NCBI RefSeq assembly: GCF_001661595.2
Contig: NZ_LYPF02000015.1
Span: forward strand, 1 to 64,000
DNA from: Crocinitomix algicola
Lineage (GTDB): Bacteria > Bacteroidota > Bacteroidia > Flavobacteriales_D > Crocinitomicaceae
Length of the DNA: 64,000 nucleotides
Direction of reading: 5' to 3'
Each line of letters opens with the position of its first letter. Position 1 is the stretch's first letter. This document shows, piece after piece, positions 1-9,233 of the stretch. The notes beneath the pieces are model-generated. The model was not told where the DNA came from. It did not search any database and worked only from the letters and a program-made list of their open reading frames with translations. The position numbers were made by a program, and so were the translations under genes.

Positions 1-152
1 CCATTTTTTTTGCAAAGATAATTTTTTATTCCTGTTTGATTGAAAGAAAATAGTTTAAGTAATAATTATGTATCGATTGGAAATAAACTTAGTTCCTTAA
101 AAATAAATACCCAGAATTTTTTACAGACATTAGGGGAAGTATAGCGCAAAAA

Positions 153-180
153 AAAAGCTTGTCAAAATTGACAAGCTTTT
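153..180 (-). terminator. Terminator of tRNA-fMet
   Basis: An 11-bp perfect stem (AAGCTTGTCAA / TTGACAAGCTT) is followed, on the minus strand, by a run of nine T. It lies directly downstream of the tRNA 3' end, as expected for a Rho-independent terminator. Confidence 0.85.
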
Positions 181-185
181 CTTAG

Positions 186-258
<73 letters not shown>

Positions 259-460
259 ATATATCTTTTGCTATTTTTAATCTTTTTTGTCTCACGTTTG
301 AGCGGTGCAAATATATGTAGTCTTTACTTTATAACCAAACAATCGTGAAAAAAAAGGAGATAATCTTTTAGCAAAAAATGTGATATAGCTTATGCTAAGC
401 ATGTTATGGAATTATTTTTTTATTCTGATTTTAATCATCAACATTGATTATTTTTGTGTT

Positions 461-868
461 ATGAGAAATAAAATCTTTCTTTTCGGTCTTGTGATAATTT
501 TGATTGGTTGTGATGACGCGCCTAGCGATAAGGAAATTAATACAGCTGCTATTTGCGATTGTAAAGACCTTTTGTTTGATCAGGCCTACAGTAACTATTA
601 TCAGGAAACCCCTCGTGATGGATATACCGGACCATGTCAAGAATTATATGCCAACGGTCAACCATCGGTAGAAAAGAATTTGAAAAAGGGTAAATTGCAC
701 GGACTTTATAAATCCTATTATGAAAATGGTGAGTTAAAAGAACTGAAAGAGTTTGACATGAATTTTCAAGTGAATGACGGATATTTATTTGAAGAAAATG
801 GTGACACCCTCTTTCACGGCAAATTCAAATACGGCAGACTTAAAGAAACTCTTATTCCTAAGCATTAG
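461..868 (+). CDS. MORN-repeat lipoprotein
   Basis: A protein of about 135 residues. It begins with a short hydrophobic signal (MRNKIFLFGLVIILIGC) whose IGC forms a lipobox, so it should be lipidated at Cys17. The rest carries YwqK/MORN_2-type repeats of the form YxNGxxxxExxxKxGKxxGxxxxYYENGxL. Proteins of this kind are common in Bacteroidota; their function is not established, though surface or membrane association is usual. The frame opens earlier, with ATG at 392 and 401, but those starts would bury the signal peptide, so ATG 461 is preferred. Its end overlaps the convergent mscS-like gene by 11 bases. Confidence 0.7.
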   Translation: MRNKIFLFGLVIILIGCDDAPSDKEINTAAICDCKDLLFDQAYSNYYQETPRDGYTGPCQELYANGQPSVEKNLKKGKLHGLYKSYYENGELKELKEFDMNFQVNDGYLFEENGDTLFHGKFKYGRLKETLIPKH

Positions 869-2186
869 ATTTTTCGACCAAATTTCGCATGTCTGATCCT
901 GCAGGAGCCTCAAAGATTTCAAGTTCAAAATATTTAACAGCGGCCAATAGGTGATCGAAAACATCCGCAAGAACAGCTTCGTATTTATCCCACTCCTGTG
1001 TTTTTGTAAAGGCATATAATTGGATTGGGACACCTTTTTCGGTAGGTTCTAATTGGCGAACCATTAAGGTCATATCTTGGTTTATTTCCGATCGACTTTC
1101 TAAGTACTTTTTAATGTAGAATCGAAATATTCCAATATTCGTTTGATTTCGGCCATTGAGTAGTACAGATTTATTGATTTTATGCGATTGATTAAACTCT
1201 TCAATCTCTTTTTCTTTTTCATCTACATAAGAACGAATGAGTTCGATTTCGCCAATTTTGCTCAATAACTCAGGAGAACAATATTTAACCGATTGTATTT
1301 TAATATTGATCGCCCGCATTATTCTTCTTCCATCTGAATCCAGCATACCTCGCCAGTTTTTGAAAGAATCGGATATAAAGGAGTAAGTCGGTATAGTGGT
1401 AATGGTTTTATCAAAATTTTGAATTTTAACGGTTGCAAGATTAATTTCAACTACATCGCCATCCGCACCATATTTTTCCATAGTTACCCAATCCCCAATT
1501 CGAATCATATCATTCGCTGCCAACTGAATACTACCGACAAAACCTAAAATAGTGTCTTTAAATACCAAAACAAGTATGGCAGTCATTGCCCCCATAGAAG
1601 TCAAAATAACGATAGGGTTGACTTGAAAAGCAATCGAAATAATTAATATAATGACTAAACAAATGATTACAATTTTAACGAGTTGCACATATGACTCGAT
1701 TGGTTTGTCCTTTAACCTCGGTTTCTCCATGAGGATATTTCTCAGGGCATTCAAAAATCTTAAAACAGCATATAGCGAAATAATAATGATAACTATGTCC
1801 GTTAACCTCAATAAAAGTCTAGATAAGTTTGGAAAATCATAAAATACGATTTCGATCATCATATCTAAAAACAAAAACGGAACCAAATGCGCTACAGCAG
1901 AAAAGAACCTTGTACTGACTAGGTAATCATCCCATTTGGTTTTGGATTTATCTGCTAACTGATGTAAAATCCCAATCAATATTTTACGTGTGAGCCACCA
2001 CAGTATCCCGCTAAGAATTACAGCCAAAACAAATAATAGCAGGGAACGCATATAGACAATCGCATTTCCTGACATGCCCCAGCCACTAAGCAAATCATTC
2101 CACCAAGCTACAAAAGTTGATTTATTTTGACTGGTTAACAATCCTTCGGCAGCCTCTGACACCTCATCAATTTTAATCATATACAT
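858..2186 (-). CDS. MscS-family mechanosensitive channel (YbdG/MscM-like)
   Basis: Small-conductance mechanosensitive channel of the inner membrane, which relieves turgor on hypo-osmotic shock. The 442-residue protein has hydrophobic segments near residues 46-66, 98-115, 128-146, 168-188 and a Gly/Ala-rich pore helix at about 192-212. These are followed by the MscS beta domain with ADGDVVEINLATVKIQN at 241-257 and the TIPTY segment ending at 268. Length and extra helices resemble the YbdG (MscM) subgroup more than the 286-residue MscS. The gene is monocistronic on the minus strand and converges with the MORN lipoprotein. Confidence 0.9.
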   Translation of the reverse strand: MYMIKIDEVSEAAEGLLTSQNKSTFVAWWNDLLSGWGMSGNAIVYMRSLLLFVLAVILSGILWWLTRKILIGILHQLADKSKTKWDDYLVSTRFFSAVAHLVPFLFLDMMIEIVFYDFPNLSRLLLRLTDIVIIIISLYAVLRFLNALRNILMEKPRLKDKPIESYVQLVKIVIICLVIILIISIAFQVNPIVILTSMGAMTAILVLVFKDTILGFVGSIQLAANDMIRIGDWVTMEKYGADGDVVEINLATVKIQNFDKTITTIPTYSFISDSFKNWRGMLDSDGRRIMRAINIKIQSVKYCSPELLSKIGEIELIRSYVDEKEKEIEEFNQSHKINKSVLLNGRNQTNIGIFRFYIKKYLESRSEINQDMTLMVRQLEPTEKGVPIQLYAFTKTQEWDKYEAVLADVFDHLLAAVKYFELEIFEAPAGSDMRNLVEKSNA

Positions 2187-2221
2187 CCTGAATTAATTTA
2201 CTACAAAGGTATAAGAATGAG

Positions 2222-2253
2222 AAAAAAATAAAGGGAGGCTCATCACCTCCCTT
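2222..2253 (-). terminator. Terminator of the downstream T9SS cargo gene
   Basis: Stem AAGGGAGG / CCTCCCTT with a short loop, followed on the minus strand by TTTATTTTTTT. It lies 24 bases beyond the stop codon of the T9SS cargo gene that ends at 2277. Confidence 0.8.
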
Positions 2254-2276
2254 CTTAAAACTTCTTAAAATTTATT

Positions 2277-3842
2277 TTATTCAATAACCAAGAGTGTATT
2301 ATGAACTTCACTATCCTTTGAAAGACTAAGAACATATGTACCAGATGCAAAACCCAAATCTAAATGCTCAACACCCTGTATATCATTCTCTTCATATACG
2401 ATTCGTCCATCCATACTAAATATCTTAAGATCAAACCCTTGCTTACCTTCAACCGTAAATTGACCAGAATTTGGATTAGGATAGAATAAAACATCATCTT
2501 TTTGAGCCTTTTCTTCAATTCCTAAATAGTAAACACATGAATTATCCGGTTGCTCATCATAAAACGCTTGGATTTGCATTGCAACATCACTTAGAGCATC
2601 TCTGTTCTCATAATTATTCCCCCCTTGTGCATTAATTATAGCAAAATCATAACAAATCTCTTCTCCAGCTCCAAGTTCTTCTCCTTCTAATGCTAAAAAC
2701 GACCTTCTATCTCCAGCCAGGTTCCCTTCGTTTTCTTCCGTCCATGCATCTTCTTCAGCAGGAATTGATTTACCATTGTACAAATAATTAGTTTCTAAAT
2801 CCGTTGCCGTTGTATGTCCGTTACCTCCATAACGAAAAGGAGTTCCATTTTTCCATTTCGCATTCATATAATTCCAATAATCTAGTGGGACCACTGGAGC
2901 ACCATATACACCAGGAGAAGATTCAAAATAACCGCCGACATTCATTTTTTTGTTTAACACTTTCACACCAACAGCAGGAGCATCTTCACCATATCCTCCT
3001 TCATCATTCATATCGCCGTTATATTGAAAAATCATATTATTGGTCGAATCACTGCCTACAAAATCATCTGAAGCATATCCAATATCGCCATCCATAAAAA
3101 TTCCAGTGATAAAATTTGAATAACTCATCGTCCAACGATTAATCACTCTTAAGTTTAAAAAAGTGGTATTATTTATATCATCTTCAGACTCGTATTGATA
3201 AAACATAAAGTGTAATTCAAGTCCCATTGACTCACCTCCAGAATCAGTATGAATGCCAGCCCTATCGTTCATAATTAAATAAGCTGCATAATCACCACGA
3301 ATAATCGGGTGCTCCCCTGTTTCCGGCTCATACAGCCCATCTCCATCCATGTCATAAAATGGCGCTAGATTTGATGCGAGTCCAATTCCAGCATCTCCAT
3401 TACCTGGCCAATTTGCAATCCCATGGGGCATTTCGTAACCCACTTCACCAGCATGGCTATAGTGATAATCGATTTCGTCCTGCGAAACAAGGTAGACTTC
3501 ATCTGCAAAAGGAACTTCGGGAGCTTCTGCAGTACCATCTGCCAAAATCGCTCCTGGATAAGTATCCCGACCTTCGTCCCCAGCCCCGTCGGCAGATAAC
3601 CTTAAAACACCATCCGAACCATAACCTCCAAACCAAAATGACATGGAATATATTAAATGATTCAGACCGTCTTTTGGGAATTCGTAGCCCGCTGCACTCG
3701 ATTCTTGATCATTAAAAAAAGTACCCGAATTAGAAATTGTAGCTCTTACATTGTTCCCTTCCAAAATTCCCGTGTCTATATCTTGTGCATTTATGATACC
3801 TGCGCCGATCAATGCACTTAATCCTAAATAAAGCTTCTTCAT
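2277..3842 (-). CDS. Secreted T9SS cargo protein, paralogue 1
   Basis: A 521-residue secreted protein with an N-terminal signal peptide (MKKLYLGLSALIGAGIINAQ). A central region of no recognised catalytic family contains a DMDGDGLYEPETGEHP motif near residue 165, probably calcium binding. The last 70 residues are a T9SS type A sorting domain (YPNPNSGQFTVEG ... SMDGRIVYE ... GTYVLSL). The sorting domain predicts export through the outer membrane and attachment to the surface or release. It is clearly paralogous to the next gene at 4103-5647: same order of motifs (YEIPK/YEFPK, SFWY/SFWF, GDYP or GEHP followed by IRGD, ExxAYxIMND). Its biological role is unknown. Confidence 0.85.
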   Translation of the reverse strand: MKKLYLGLSALIGAGIINAQDIDTGILEGNNVRATISNSGTFFNDQESSAAGYEFPKDGLNHLIYSMSFWFGGYGSDGVLRLSADGAGDEGRDTYPGAILADGTAEAPEVPFADEVYLVSQDEIDYHYSHAGEVGYEMPHGIANWPGNGDAGIGLASNLAPFYDMDGDGLYEPETGEHPIIRGDYAAYLIMNDRAGIHTDSGGESMGLELHFMFYQYESEDDINNTTFLNLRVINRWTMSYSNFITGIFMDGDIGYASDDFVGSDSTNNMIFQYNGDMNDEGGYGEDAPAVGVKVLNKKMNVGGYFESSPGVYGAPVVPLDYWNYMNAKWKNGTPFRYGGNGHTTATDLETNYLYNGKSIPAEEDAWTEENEGNLAGDRRSFLALEGEELGAGEEICYDFAIINAQGGNNYENRDALSDVAMQIQAFYDEQPDNSCVYYLGIEEKAQKDDVLFYPNPNSGQFTVEGKQGFDLKIFSMDGRIVYEENDIQGVEHLDLGFASGTYVLSLSKDSEVHNTLLVIE

Positions 3843-3864
3843 ATTTTTTTGTTTTACGTTTACT

Positions 3865-3895
3865 CAAACTTATTAAAGAGAATTCAAAACTTCAA
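3865..3895 (-). promoter_or_regulatory. Promoter of T9SS cargo gene 1
   Basis: The minus strand reads TTG (3895-3893), 20 bases, then TAAGTTTG (3872-3865). This matches the Bacteroidota -33/-7 pattern, about 22 bases before the ATG at 3842. Confidence 0.65.
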
Positions 3896-4102
3896 CAGCT
3901 TAATAATCAATATAAATGAATATTATAGTTGTCTAAAAACACGATTAAAGGCTCACTATAAACGCAAGAATACTTTTTACGAGTAATCCCAAGTTATTTT
4001 TAAGACTTTTAAATGAACTTGCATACTCTCTAACAACATAACAGCCTAACAGACAGACATGTATACACAAGTATAAGAGCCTCAATAAAAGGTTAAGGAA
4101 GT

Positions 4103-5647
4103 TTACTGAATAATCAAAAGGGAATTATATTCTTCACCATCTTTTAACACACGAACTACGTAAGTACCTTTTGCCAAATCAAGCTCCAAATACTCTACCT
4201 CTTTCAAGCTTTTAGTTTGAAACATTATACGACCATCCATACTTAAAACTTCAAGATCAAACCCTTTTTTACCTTCAACTGTAAATTGACCATTACTGGG
4301 ATTAGGGTAAATTGAAAAATTTGACTTATCGCGCTTTTTGATTCCAATCGTATTCATTTCACAATCATATCCAAAATCATCATAGAACGCCTTAACCTCG
4401 GCAGATAAATCAATCACACCTTGTACATTTTCTACAAAACTTCCTTCACGACTATAAACAACTGCATAATCAAAACACAGTTCATCTTGCGGCAATAGCA
4501 CATCAATAGCATGAGACATTACACCTCTAACATCGTGTGGAGCATTACCATTTGCAAGTTCACTCCAACCTTCAGGGTTATTGGGATTACCATCATAAAC
4601 ATATGATATAATAGAATCCCCTCCAAAGCCTGCTCCGCCATAGGTAAAAGGATTTTCGTCTGGCCAATGTCCATTCATATAATTATAATAATCAAATTGA
4701 TTGGATGGCATTCCTCTAGGCCCAACAAAAATATCCATTGGAGCAAAATAATCAACCTCTCTATTCAGTGAAACAACTCCAATTGCAGGCGGCTGAGCAC
4801 CATAATCCTCATCTAAATCATCACCATTATAACCAAATGCAACATTATTTTCGACATTTACTCCCATAAAATCGTCAGTTGGGTCACCGATATCAGGATC
4901 CATAAATACCCCCGACCTGAAATCAAATAAAGTTTGTGTACTCCTGTTTATTAGTCGGTTATGAATAAATACAGTATTATTTAAATAGTCTTCATAGGCA
5001 TACACATAAACCATTTGATGTACCTCGATACCAATTGGAGCACCACCGGTCTGAGAATGAAAATACAGTTTATCATTCATAATGGCATAACTCGCAAAGT
5101 CTCCTCTTATATCAGGATAATCTCCATTCTCAGGGTCATAGACACTATTATGATTAGCATCTATAAATGGTGCCAAATAGAAGTCCTGTTCCAAATCTAC
5201 ATCACCATGAGCTGGCCAATTTTCGATATTCGATGGCACTTCATAACCTGGCAAATCCCAATTTTCCTTATGAAAATCTATTTCGGTTTTCGAAGCTAAA
5301 TATATCAAATCACTTCCTCCTTCTGGACTGGCCTCCGCCCCTCCTGTTGTTGATAAAGGACCTGGAAACAAATCAGAATGCGGAGTATAAGTCGTTCCTG
5401 AAAGTTTTAATTGATCAGCCCCGTCTAAACCTGCATACCAAAATGATAAATTAAATAATGTAAAAAGCCCTGAGTGCTTGGGGATTTCGTAGCCAGCATC
5501 TATTGCTGTCACGTCTTGAAACAACACCCCTGCGTTGGTGATTTTCGCACCTACATTATTAAATTCGTGCTGATAATTAGCTATTTGTCCAAAACTAGCA
5601 TTACATAGGACCATCAATATTAATCCATTCAAATAAATCTTCTTCAT
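4103..5647 (-). CDS. Secreted T9SS cargo protein, paralogue 2
   Basis: A 514-residue secreted protein with signal peptide (MKKIYLNGLILMVLCNASFGQ), a central domain matching its neighbour at 2277-3842, and a C-terminal T9SS type A sorting domain (YPNPSNGQFTVEG ... SMDGRIMFQ ... GTYVVRVLKDG). The aspartate-rich motif appears as DANHNSVYDPENGDYP, so the DxDxDG-type calcium motif of paralogue 1 is less well kept here. No catalytic domain is recognisable. The tandem orientation, matching promoters and near-identical sorting domains indicate gene duplication. It is probably a surface-displayed or released protein of unknown function. Confidence 0.85.
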   Translation of the reverse strand: MKKIYLNGLILMVLCNASFGQIANYQHEFNNVGAKITNAGVLFQDVTAIDAGYEIPKHSGLFTLFNLSFWYAGLDGADQLKLSGTTYTPHSDLFPGPLSTTGGAEASPEGGSDLIYLASKTEIDFHKENWDLPGYEVPSNIENWPAHGDVDLEQDFYLAPFIDANHNSVYDPENGDYPDIRGDFASYAIMNDKLYFHSQTGGAPIGIEVHQMVYVYAYEDYLNNTVFIHNRLINRSTQTLFDFRSGVFMDPDIGDPTDDFMGVNVENNVAFGYNGDDLDEDYGAQPPAIGVVSLNREVDYFAPMDIFVGPRGMPSNQFDYYNYMNGHWPDENPFTYGGAGFGGDSIISYVYDGNPNNPEGWSELANGNAPHDVRGVMSHAIDVLLPQDELCFDYAVVYSREGSFVENVQGVIDLSAEVKAFYDDFGYDCEMNTIGIKKRDKSNFSIYPNPSNGQFTVEGKKGFDLEVLSMDGRIMFQTKSLKEVEYLELDLAKGTYVVRVLKDGEEYNSLLIIQ

Positions 5648-5668
5648 ATGATCTGTTTTAAGTTAACC

Positions 5669-5699
5669 CAAACATAAGAATGCCTTTACATACGGACAA
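5669..5699 (-). promoter_or_regulatory. Promoter of T9SS cargo gene 2
   Basis: The minus strand reads TTG (5699-5697), 20 bases, then TATGTTTG (5676-5669), with the ATG at 5647. The geometry is the same as at paralogue 1. Confidence 0.65.
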
Positions 5700-5810
5700 C
5701 AAATTAAATCTCAGTCTTGATAAATTTTATATCTATCTAAATAGAAAAGCAAAAAGTAGTTTTCTTTAATTCCAAAAATTCTTGGTTAACTTTAGCTGCT
5801 GAATCGTATT

Positions 5811-6368
5811 ATGAATCTTCGCAAATTATTTTCTTCACTTGGCTTTATGGGGTTTGCAACCCTAGTATTGTTTCCGCTAATTGCTTGGCCAATTCTTTAT
5901 TTCACAGAAACCCCCTATTTTTCAATCTTTCAATTAGACTTTGAGAATATCTTTTCAATTCCAACCTTTTTAGCTCTTGGAATTTTATTTGGTCTGTTCA
6001 TGATTTGGTTGAGTGAACATCCTTATTTCAGCAATGATATTGAAGATTATAAGAAGTCTTTTTCCGGTTATAAAATTACAATTTGGTGGGCTATCTATCT
6101 TTCGATTTGCGCCGGTGTGGGGGAAGAAATCTTTTTTCGTGGTGCATTGCAACCTATATTTGGCATTTGGCTTACCTCTGTTTTTTTTGTTGCCATTCAC
6201 ACCTATTTTTCGTTTAAAAACTGGAAAAAGAATATTCTCGCAATTTTTCTTACAATGTTCATTGTTCTGCTAAGTTGGAGTGCCAAAAACGAATCACTTT
6301 GGCATGCGATTGCGGGACATTTTAGTTATGACTTAGTTTTACTTCTATACCTAAGAAAAGAAAATTAA
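5811..6368 (+). CDS. CPBP-family intramembrane metalloprotease
   Basis: A small (185-residue) polytopic membrane protein of the CPBP/CAAX-protease (Rce1-like) family. Motif 1, EEIFFR, is at residues 105-110 (the glutamate pair and arginine of EExxxR); motif 2, FVAIH, ends at H130; the last motif is represented by H165, H170 and D174 (HAIAGHFSYD). These residues bind the catalytic metal in the family. Substrates are unknown; relatives cleave prenylated proteins or act in bacteriocin immunity. It stands alone on the plus strand and overlaps the convergent menE-like gene by 4 bases. Confidence 0.85.
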   Translation: MNLRKLFSSLGFMGFATLVLFPLIAWPILYFTETPYFSIFQLDFENIFSIPTFLALGILFGLFMIWLSEHPYFSNDIEDYKKSFSGYKITIWWAIYLSICAGVGEEIFFRGALQPIFGIWLTSVFFVAIHTYFSFKNWKKNILAIFLTMFIVLLSWSAKNESLWHAIAGHFSYDLVLLLYLRKEN

Positions 6369-7357
6369 AACAAAACTCGTTTAACTTTTCCTGTGGGAGT
6401 TTCTTTAAAAACTGGAACAAAATAGATTGATTTAGGCAATTCATATTTTGCCAAAAAAGGTTTTATCCTATCCGCTAAATCATCCATTTCTGGTCCCTCT
6501 ACATATAAAATCAATTCTTCCCCAAACTTTTCACTTGGTCTGCCTATAAAATAAAATCGTCGATGCAAAAGTTCGTCAGCTATTTTTCGCTCTAAAGTTT
6601 CAGGAGACAATTTAATTCCGCCCGAATTAATAATATGATCTAAGCGACCTTTCCAAATAAAACGGCTATCATCCAAAAGTTCAACCCAGTCATTGGTTTC
6701 AAGTTTATTCGTAATAGCATTTTTCTCCAAAACAAGTCCATTATTTTTATTTGTTGTGACTTTAAAACCTGGTAAACAAGTATAATATTGGTGCTTTTCA
6801 TTTATCGAACGGAGTGCAAAATGAGTGATGGTTTCTGTCATTCCAAAACTCGCAAAAGACTGATTATCACACCCAAGTAAACGTCGTTCCAAATCACGAT
6901 TAATGGGAGCTCCACCGATTATTACATTCCTTATTTTATTAAAACGGGTTCTAGTTTGAGGATTATTTAATATCGCATCAACCTGGTAGGGAACAAAGGC
7001 CGCAAAATCAAGATCTTCAAAATCGAAATCGAGTAATGGGTTCCTTGAATTTGGAAGCACGTACAACTCCATATCGAACACAAGCGCTCTTACAATCATC
7101 AACTTACCAGCGATGTAATTGGGAGATAGATTTAATATCGTTTTTTGTCCAACTTTAAAATCAAAAAATTTTCCTGTTGCAAGTGCTGACTTTTTAACAG
7201 CACTCTTTTTTAACCTTATTGTTTTTGGGGTTCCTGTAGATCCCGATGTTTGAACAATTATTTCATCTTTATTAGAATTCCAATCTTTTACAAAATTTAA
7301 TACATCTTGATGATATTGCTCTTCAATTCCTGTCGAGAAATGAATATTTTTATGCAT
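6365..7357 (-). CDS. menE: o-Succinylbenzoate-CoA ligase-like AMP-binding enzyme
   Basis: ANL-superfamily adenylating enzyme. The phosphate-binding motif QTSGSTGTPK is at residues 36-45; the A5-like SFGMTET motif, the hinge GRLDHIINSGG and the C-terminal catalytic lysine in PTGKVKR are all present. At 330 residues it is short for an ANL enzyme but normal for Bacteroidota MenE, which activates o-succinylbenzoate in menaquinone synthesis. No other men gene is nearby, so the assignment rests on size and motif spacing and another small acyl-CoA ligase remains possible. Confidence 0.75.
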   Translation of the reverse strand: MHKNIHFSTGIEEQYHQDVLNFVKDWNSNKDEIIVQTSGSTGTPKTIRLKKSAVKKSALATGKFFDFKVGQKTILNLSPNYIAGKLMIVRALVFDMELYVLPNSRNPLLDFDFEDLDFAAFVPYQVDAILNNPQTRTRFNKIRNVIIGGAPINRDLERRLLGCDNQSFASFGMTETITHFALRSINEKHQYYTCLPGFKVTTNKNNGLVLEKNAITNKLETNDWVELLDDSRFIWKGRLDHIINSGGIKLSPETLERKIADELLHRRFYFIGRPSEKFGEELILYVEGPEMDDLADRIKPFLAKYELPKSIYFVPVFKETPTGKVKRVLF

Positions 7358-7413
7358 TGGAATAAATTTTGCTTAAAATAAGTAAATAGTAAATACAAAC
7401 TTGAAAATACATT

Positions 7414-7866
7414 ATGAAAAAAGGAATTCAATTTGCGCTGTTTTTAACCGGACTTTTCTTTTTAACTTCTTTGAATACTCCATCCGTAATTTTGATAGAA
7501 AATGAAAGTGAACCAAGAATTAATTTTTTTGAAGGCGACTGGAACGCCGCTCTAGTCAAAGCGAAAAAAGAGGGGAAATTAATATTCGTTGATGCCTATG
7601 CCTCTTGGTGTGGTCCTTGTAAAATGATGGATCGAAAAACATTTAACGATGAAGCGGTTGCTCAATTTTTTAACGCAAAATTCATAAACTATAAAATGGA
7701 TATGGAAAAGCATCCTGAAGGAGCTCGACTCGCTAAAAAATATAATTTAACCTTATATCCAACACTGTACTTCTTAGATCATAATGAAGAAATTATTCAT
7801 TACGCCTTAGGTTATCATAAACCAAAACATCTTTTAGAGGTTGCTGATGAAGCGCTGAAAAAATAA
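7414..7866 (+). CDS. Exported thioredoxin-like protein
   Basis: A 150-residue protein with a hydrophobic N-terminus (residues 5-27) that is either a signal peptide or a membrane anchor, then a thioredoxin fold with the classic WCGPC redox motif at 65-69 within DAYASWCGPCKMMDRKTF. The KMMDRKTF continuation and the cis-proline segment (LYPTLYFLD) resemble periplasmic thioredoxin_7/DUF255-like reductants more than cytoplasmic TrxA. It is likely a periplasmic disulfide reductase; the DsbD homologue at 59588 could supply electrons. Monocistronic. Confidence 0.85.
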   Translation: MKKGIQFALFLTGLFFLTSLNTPSVILIENESEPRINFFEGDWNAALVKAKKEGKLIFVDAYASWCGPCKMMDRKTFNDEAVAQFFNAKFINYKMDMEKHPEGARLAKKYNLTLYPTLYFLDHNEEIIHYALGYHKPKHLLEVADEALKK

Positions 7867-7880
7867 AAACTTTACGATAA

Positions 7881-7916
7881 AAAAAAAAGACTGTCCGAAT
7901 CGACAGTCTTTTTTTT
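7881..7916. terminator. Bidirectional terminator
   Basis: A perfect 9-bp stem AAGACTGTC / GACAGTCTT is flanked by an A tract on one side and a T tract on the other. It lies between the convergent thioredoxin-like and alpha-oxoamine synthase genes and can serve both. Confidence 0.9.
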
Positions 7917-7937
7917 ATAATTTTATAACCTATAATT

Positions 7938-9203
7938 CTAGTTATCAGTATCCACTTTAGCTAAATCTTCTGCTTTATACTCGCCTGCTTTCAACCCTTC
8001 CTGAACTTTTTTGAACGTCTCAATTGTGTAATTCACATCCTCAATTGTGTGCACAGCTGTAGGAATTAAACGTAACATAATTACATCCTTTGGTACAACA
8101 GGATAAACAACAATCGAACAGAAAATATTATAATTCTCTCTTAAATCGAATGTAATATTTGTAGCTTCAGCTAAAGTTCCTTCTAAGAAAACTGGTGTAA
8201 CCGCGGAATTAGTTCTACCTATGTTAAAACCAGCATCTCTCAAACCTGACTGAAGTGCTTTAGCTACTTTCCATAAATTTTCTTTATGCTTAGGTTGAGT
8301 TCTTAGGAGTTCTAATCTTTTTCTTGCTCCAACAACTAAAGGCATTGGTAAAGATTTTGCGAACATTTGAGAACGCATATTATATCGTAAGAATTCAATC
8401 ACATCTTCAGTAGAGGAAATAAACGCCCCTATCGAAGCCATTGACTTTGCAAAAGTACCAAAATACACGTCAATACCATCTTGGCAACCTTGATGTTCAC
8501 CAGTACCCATACCCGTTTCACCTAAAGTTCCAAAGCCATGCGCATCATCAACGAACAATCTAAATTCATATTTTCCAGATTTTCGATATTCAACGATTTC
8601 TTTTAATAAACCTTGATCACCTGCCATTCCAAACACACCTTCGGTAATTACAAGAATACCTCCACCCGTTTCTTCTACTAATTTTGTAGCACGCTCCATT
8701 TGTTTTTCGAAGCTTGCCATATCATTATGTTGGAAAACAAATCTTTTACCTGCATGTAAACGAACACCGTCAATAATACAAGCATGCGACTCACTATCAT
8801 AAACAATTACATCCTTTCTATCAACTAAACAATCAATTGCAGAAAGCATACCTTGATAACCGAAGTTTAACAGGATTGTATCTTCTTTTTGCATGAAATC
8901 AGACAATTCATTTTCCAACGCTTCATGCTCGGAAGTTTGTCCTGTCATCATTCTTGCACCCATTGGGTAAGCTAATCCCCAATCTCTTGCAGCATCAGCA
9001 TCTGCCTTTCTCACTTCAGGATCATTCCCTAATCCTAAATAATTATTTACACTCCAAACTAAACACTCTTTACCTCGGAACATCATTTTGTTCCCAATTT
9101 CTCCTTCTAGTTTTGGAAATGTAAAATATCCGTGCACTCCTTTTGCGTGTTGACCGATTGGTCCTCTATTCGCTTTAATCTTTTCAAATATATCTAATGC
9201 CAT
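7938..9203 (-). CDS. spt: Alpha-oxoamine synthase, probable serine palmitoyltransferase
   Basis: PLP-dependent enzyme of 421 residues joining an amino acid to an acyl-CoA. Lys253 in FAKSMASIG is the expected PLP lysine, D220/H222 in DDAHGFG bind the cofactor, and H140 in SESHAC stacks on it. In Bacteroidota this subfamily is usually serine palmitoyltransferase, the first step of sphingolipid synthesis; 2-amino-3-ketobutyrate CoA ligase is the main alternative. The frame extends upstream to a TTG at 9236, but ATG 9203 (MALDIFEKI) is the natural start. A palindrome at 9218-9233 lies just upstream and may be an operator. Confidence 0.8.
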   Translation of the reverse strand: MALDIFEKIKANRGPIGQHAKGVHGYFTFPKLEGEIGNKMMFRGKECLVWSVNNYLGLGNDPEVRKADADAARDWGLAYPMGARMMTGQTSEHEALENELSDFMQKEDTILLNFGYQGMLSAIDCLVDRKDVIVYDSESHACIIDGVRLHAGKRFVFQHNDMASFEKQMERATKLVEETGGGILVITEGVFGMAGDQGLLKEIVEYRKSGKYEFRLFVDDAHGFGTLGETGMGTGEHQGCQDGIDVYFGTFAKSMASIGAFISSTEDVIEFLRYNMRSQMFAKSLPMPLVVGARKRLELLRTQPKHKENLWKVAKALQSGLRDAGFNIGRTNSAVTPVFLEGTLAEATNITFDLRENYNIFCSIVVYPVVPKDVIMLRLIPTAVHTIEDVNYTIETFKKVQEGLKAGEYKAEDLAKVDTDN

Positions 9204-9217
9204 ATTTTTGTTTTCTA

Positions 9218-9233
9218 TACCGATGGGTCGGTA
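9218..9233. promoter_or_regulatory. Palindrome upstream of spt, candidate operator
   Basis: TACCGATGGGTCGGTA: 6-bp perfect arms around a 4-base centre, 15 bases before the ATG at 9203. On the plus strand ATACCGATGGGT matches 11 of 12 bases of the TetR-adjacent site at 35313-35324. A near -7 box (TAATTTG, minus strand) abuts it upstream. Confidence 0.5.

Noticed and set aside
1-152. Possible gene or regulatory element at the left edge
   Set aside because: No reading frame, repeat or convincing promoter pair was found; the stretch is simple AT-rich sequence.
449-456. TATTTTTG as a promoter of the MORN lipoprotein gene
   Set aside because: It matches the -7 consensus but sits 4 bases before the chosen ATG 461, too close for a normal leader, and T-rich sequence makes chance matches common.
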